Source: Macrocybe gigantea (Eukaryota > Basidiomycota > Agaricomycetes > Agaricales > Callistosporiaceae). Taken from it: DNA of 34,501 bases. The first letter of the stretch is position 1, and every line of letters starts with the position of its first letter. Below, one piece after another: positions 30,601-34,501 of this stretch. The DNA lies in the NCBI GenBank assembly GCA_011319805.1, contig SJRY01000007.1:1-34501 (forward strand), given 5' to 3'. The notes below the pieces were generated by a model. The model was given only the letters and a program-made list of their open reading frames with translations, was not told the origin of the DNA and ran no database searches. Made by a program: the position numbers and the translations under genes.

Positions 30601-33591
30601 TCACTTGCCATGCCTGACTTTTTTGCTCACCACCGTTGGACTTGAGGGTTCGAGATCCTCAAGATCGACTGGGTCAGGACCTGTGTAGTCGCCTTTCGAT
30701 GGGACATTTTTGCTGTTGGGAGACCGGTCCCAGGTAATGCTCGTTGCGCCATCCTCCACACCGAAGGAACGCAGCCTGTCCAGATCTTCTTGGCGCTTAT
30801 CTAGTATTAACTTCGATTCCGCCTCTTCTTGCTCAGATAGTTGGTGAGCCTCCAAGGTCCGAAGCATGTCATCAATGACCTCGATGAAGAAATCATGGAC
30901 GTTTTCGATGAATGGGTATGTTCTCAGAAGTCGCAAAGTGTTCCACCACCGGAGCAACAGTGGCTTTAGAGGAAGAAAATAGGGATGTACGTGGCAAAGG
31001 ACAAACTCTTCGAAATCATCGTTCTGAAACAGACCTGATTTGTTGTGGACAAGCGTGGCACGGTCACCGCATCGAAAGAGATAGTGATACACCACATGAA
31101 TCGGGGCATTCGGCGAGAACGGGTGAAATTCCTCGCATAGCTCGTCGCGCCGTTTACCACCAGGACCTTTGCGAGAGATACAGATTTCTGTCAGGACCCA
31201 GAAGAATGACTCCATGTCATGTCGTGCTTCGTGTGTGGTGTAGCTCAAATGATCCAAAATTTGATCACTAGCATACGGGAAAGTTGCCTGTACGGTACGT
31301 TAAAATTTTAAACATTGATGGCGTATTGGGGCTCACACTTCGCTCGCTCGCTCGTGTTTGCTGGGTAGAGAAATCGGGAAGTCTATCTTTCTAAACAAAC
31401 TACGTGAAAACCTTTCTAAAAGGTGCAGAATGACCATACCGGTCTGAGAGGACCCAGCGCTGAATAGTTGAACTACATTAGGATACGTCAGCGGCACAAC
31501 ATGTCAAGGTTCTAAATAAACATACTGTGGGTGGACAACTTGTTCCGGAGGCGTCGAGCTATGGGAAATGGAAATAAGCAAGATTTGAGACGTAATCAAA
31601 CGGAAACCAATACCGGAAACCTGCGCATCTTGATTTTCTCAGCGCGCCACGTGTGAGCATAGAACTCGACGAATTCTTCTGTGTTTTTGGTCTGTGCGGA
31701 AAGGGCACGTATCACATCCTCTGCAGGCACCAGTCCCAAGATCTCTTCAAAAGCATCTCGAAAGGATTGGATTCGAAACTTCTTCAGGTCCGAGGGTGCA
31801 TTGGATAGGATCGAAGTTCTGGAATGTTTCGCCCTCTTAGCGTAGTCGTAATCAATCAGTCGTCCTTCCGTCGTTTTCGTGTCTTCGTTAAAATAGATGA
31901 GAATATTGTTGATACTTATATCGCGGTGAAGCGTAAGATAGATGAAATAGAGGTTTTTGTGGAATAGAACTTTGCTTAGCGACGATTCATCGCAAACAAT
32001 ATTACTCACATTCCATGACCTGTTTCACAACTTGTAGCAACTCTATGAGGTTGATAAAGTTCCGCAACGGCCATCCATAGAATGCCATCAACGTCCGGGA
32101 TTGAATCCGCCCGGTAGGAGAGGAGGAATGCATGACCTGAATAGACTGACGCTTGTTTTCTGTGATGATATCCAGATACTTGGCTAAAGGTTCTTCTTCA
32201 GTGTGGTTCTTCCTCTTCTTTTCCACTTCCGGCGACGTGTACTTGAGACCTCGGCGGACGAACTCGGACGTGTTGATAACAATGCCATCCACCATGATGT
32301 CCTCGTACGAATGAACAAGCGCTGTCCCATCAAGGCCTTCCTTAGGGTAGAATTCCTCTTCCGGAACCGCCGTTACCGGCCGCCACGTTTGCTTCAGCAC
32401 ATAAACCTTCAAGACTGATTGTTAGTCCGACAAGGTGAGCAGATTGATTCGGTCATACCTTTCTCATTGACGGAGGTTTGCATAAATCAGCCAGTCTCAA
32501 GACAGCCCAGACAATAGTTGCGCGACCGGACATACAGCCTGCCCTTGAGAGATCCAGGGCGCGGACAGTAACGAATACCTCTCGTTTCGTGGGGTCATCC
32601 TTGGACGGCATCCCGATTGTCCAGTTAATGTTGTTCGTCGAATCATTATAATCTCGGAGCTTGACTGATGGGTCGAAGGAATAGGAGGTGTGGAGATCAG
32701 CCGGGCTGATCGGCTGCTTGCAGATCTTCATCCTCGTATCCCAGCCAAGTTGGATAGGTTGCAAAAAGCTCATGGCAAGAATAACACGAATGAATTGACG
32801 TGGCTCCTGAGCACCGTTAATAGGGGGAACAGCATGAGGAGATATGTCACTGACTCTATGCACGTTAATTGCATCGGCCGTTCCAAGAACGCCACTTCGG
32901 TCGGCCAGCCAAGCAGAAAGGAATCCTTCACAAAAGAGCGTGCCGAAAACGAAACGCCTATCGAGTTGTTCCGCTAGGATTTGCCTCATGTACACCAGTA
33001 GCTGATAGACATGTTGCATAGCGCTTTTCTTGGTCTTTATCTCCGTGACAGAATTAACCCGATGCCACCATGCCTTTATGACCTTCGTTTTCTCGTCCTG
33101 CGTGATTTCGACATTCTGAGACGTAGTTGAAGGAACGAACGATGAAGCACACGCACCTCCTTGTTAGTTTTTTGAACTTGTTCTTCGACGTCTTCGTCCT
33201 GCGATTGTAGAATATTAATGATATCTGGTCGCAATAAGGGAGATTCGGGGACAATCGATGATGACACCTCATTGTGGCGATCGACCCATTCTGTGTGAAG
33301 TAGGGGCTTCTCGTCGACAAGGCGAAGAGCCGCCTTGCGAATGCTCTCCACTGTCTCAACAAAGGACCTGTAGACTTTGTCCTCCTGTTGACCCTTCGTA
33401 TTATACAGCTTTTTCCATCGATGCATTTTCTCATCATAAATTTTGTCGGTAACGAGTTTGTCATATACGTCGCGAATGAGATTCCCGTCGACTGGAAACA
33501 ATCTTGTCAAGAAATCCTCTGTCGACGTTACGTGGTAGTTTCAGCGCTCTAGCTCGTCCTTCAAGACTCCCTTGACCTCTTCTGCATTCAT
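30601..33591 (-). CDS. FunK1-type fungal protein kinase, eight exons, early in-frame TGA
   Basis: Exons 33591-33157, 33115-32459, 32406-32010, 31969-31621, 31558-31526, 31472-31440, 31390-31339 and 31287-30601 join in phase to 880 codons. The introns are 40-62 nt, and two exons are only 33 nt. An N-terminal helical region precedes WHRVNS and EIKTKKSAMQHVYQLLVYMR. The kinase core has GRATIVWAVL, Lys of YVLKQTWRP, catalytic loop LHRDISINNIL, and LIDYDYAK in place of DFG. The C-lobe segment EATFPYASDQILDHL leads to HDMESFFWVLTEIC. This is the FunK1 family layout, expanded in basidiomycetes; substrates are unknown. Lys, Asp, Asn and the DYD Asp are present, so catalysis is possible. Codon 17 is TGA (33543-33541). 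Either the gene is inactive or the true first exon lies upstream and splices at the CAG before the sequence encoding DFLTRLFPVD. Confidence 0.85.
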
Positions 33592-34501
33592 TGGTGGTTC
33601 AGCGGTACGTGTCGGCGTTGCCTTGATTGGTCGTACCGTTCTTTACATGTAGCTTCTCATTGATAACTGGCGATGGTTTGGATTAGGAGGACAATGGTCA
33701 TGTTCTTACGTTCGAACTTAACACAGCCACCAATGTGTCATTTGGCTGTATATCCTTATCAGGAAATGCAGATTTTTTCTGTCATAAAACGGTGTTTACA
33801 ACTCTCTTCATGCCTATCAATCAGAGGAAAGAGAAAGTATCTCTAACGGGGATACGCATACCGCTTCCGCTATACCATGAGTAAAACAACACCTGAACAT
33901 GAGAGAGTCTAGCAGAGCGGGCTTTACAGGTGAGCATCTACTGAACAGAACAAGCTCGACGTAGTCGTTCATTCCTTCACAGAGCAAGTCGGCATATTAC
34001 TTCATCGACTGAGTAGGCTCAGTTGACCTTCTCCGTCATGCTATTCCCTTTTTCATCATTTGGCGCCATTACTTGTCTCCGGGAATTAGTGATCGCCTCT
34101 ATGACGGATATGTCGGCGCAGCTGTGCATCAGTCTCTCGCTAACGGCCGATTCAGCGACTTTCCACAACTACTTGCAAGTGTGACTAATCCCCGCCATCT
34201 CCTCATCTCCCATAGCACTTTGGATATCAGGCCCGTTCACCATGTAGCCGAATGCTTGCCCGAGCTCGAGTCATGCACTCTAAACAGCTTCTCCATCCTA
34301 ACAAGGCACGCACAGGAGAAGGGCCGGTCTGGAAACAGAAAATCTACAAACACGACGGTCGGATCTTCATGTCTTTGACAGGCAATAGAAAGCATTGTCC
34401 GCCGCTTCCCCGTAATCTACATTCCGGACATCTCATTGACGTTCGCGTACTTGAGGAAACATGGGAACGGTGATGGATATGATGGCCTTATTCTGATGCG
34501 A
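33592..34501. other. Upstream flank of the kinase and unassigned right edge
   Basis: It contains the second copy of the kinase-flanking repeat near 33713-33770. Two overlapping plus-strand frames occur at 34073-34378 (TTG start) and 34252-34473 (ATG start, 73 codons). Neither shows a recognisable domain. The window ends here, so a partial gene cannot be excluded. Confidence 0.4.
33713..33770 (+). repeat. Direct repeat flanking the kinase gene, copy 2
   Basis: Imperfect direct copy of 30018-30083, about 120 bp upstream of the modelled kinase start. Shared blocks are TTCGAAC, ACACAGCCACC, ATTTGGC and TATCCTTATCAG. Confidence 0.6.

Overview
The window looks like nuclear DNA of a filamentous basidiomycete, most likely an agaricomycete. 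Genes are broken by many 40-80 nt GT-AG introns. Several families are typical of mushroom-forming fungi: DUF6532-type and DUF6593-like proteins, a FunK1-type fungal kinase, and a fragment resembling DUF6589 transposon-associated proteins. Two Ty3/gypsy chromodomain retrotransposons sit in the middle. No rRNA, tRNA or CRISPR was found. Gene models were spliced by hand from exon phase and family resemblance.

Layout. 1-2340 (+): DUF6532-type gene with an uncertain 5' end. 3222-3934 (-): four-exon DUF6593-like gene. 6696-8366 (+): six-exon nuclear PWWP-domain gene, broken in the given sequence by one missing base in a C run. 9054-9697 and 10515-11146 (-): tandem paralogues for 152-residue secreted proteins with zinc-peptidase-like His/Asp motifs; each begins with a 6-nt coding exon. 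11229-13165: mostly unreadable. 13166-26338: a retrotransposon nest in a DUF6589-like remnant, bracketed by a 42/43 inverted repeat. 26969-29785 (+): gene for a proline/serine-rich protein with a hydrophobic C-terminal block. 30601-33591 (-): eight-exon FunK1-type kinase. The last 0.9 kb has no recognised gene.

The nest. Outer element A (13716-26198, 292-bp LTRs) carries gag and pol with protease, reverse transcriptase, RNase H, integrase and a chromodomain. Inner element B (18699-25211, about 320-bp LTRs) is inserted in A's integrase C-terminus with an exact 5-bp target duplication (AGCCT), and A's frame resumes exactly after it. Both elements are disabled by stops and single-base frame shifts.

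Most interesting signals. In both elements the sequence 2 nt after the 5' LTR is complementary to an LTR segment 33-34 nt downstream of the TATA box. This is the arrangement expected for self-primed reverse transcription, as in the Tf1/sushi group. Both also have an in-phase -1 slippery heptamer (GGGAAAA in A, GGGTTTT in B) just before the gag stop, with pol open in the -1 frame. The inner element has more diverged LTRs than the outer one, and nearly all LTR differences are CpG transitions.
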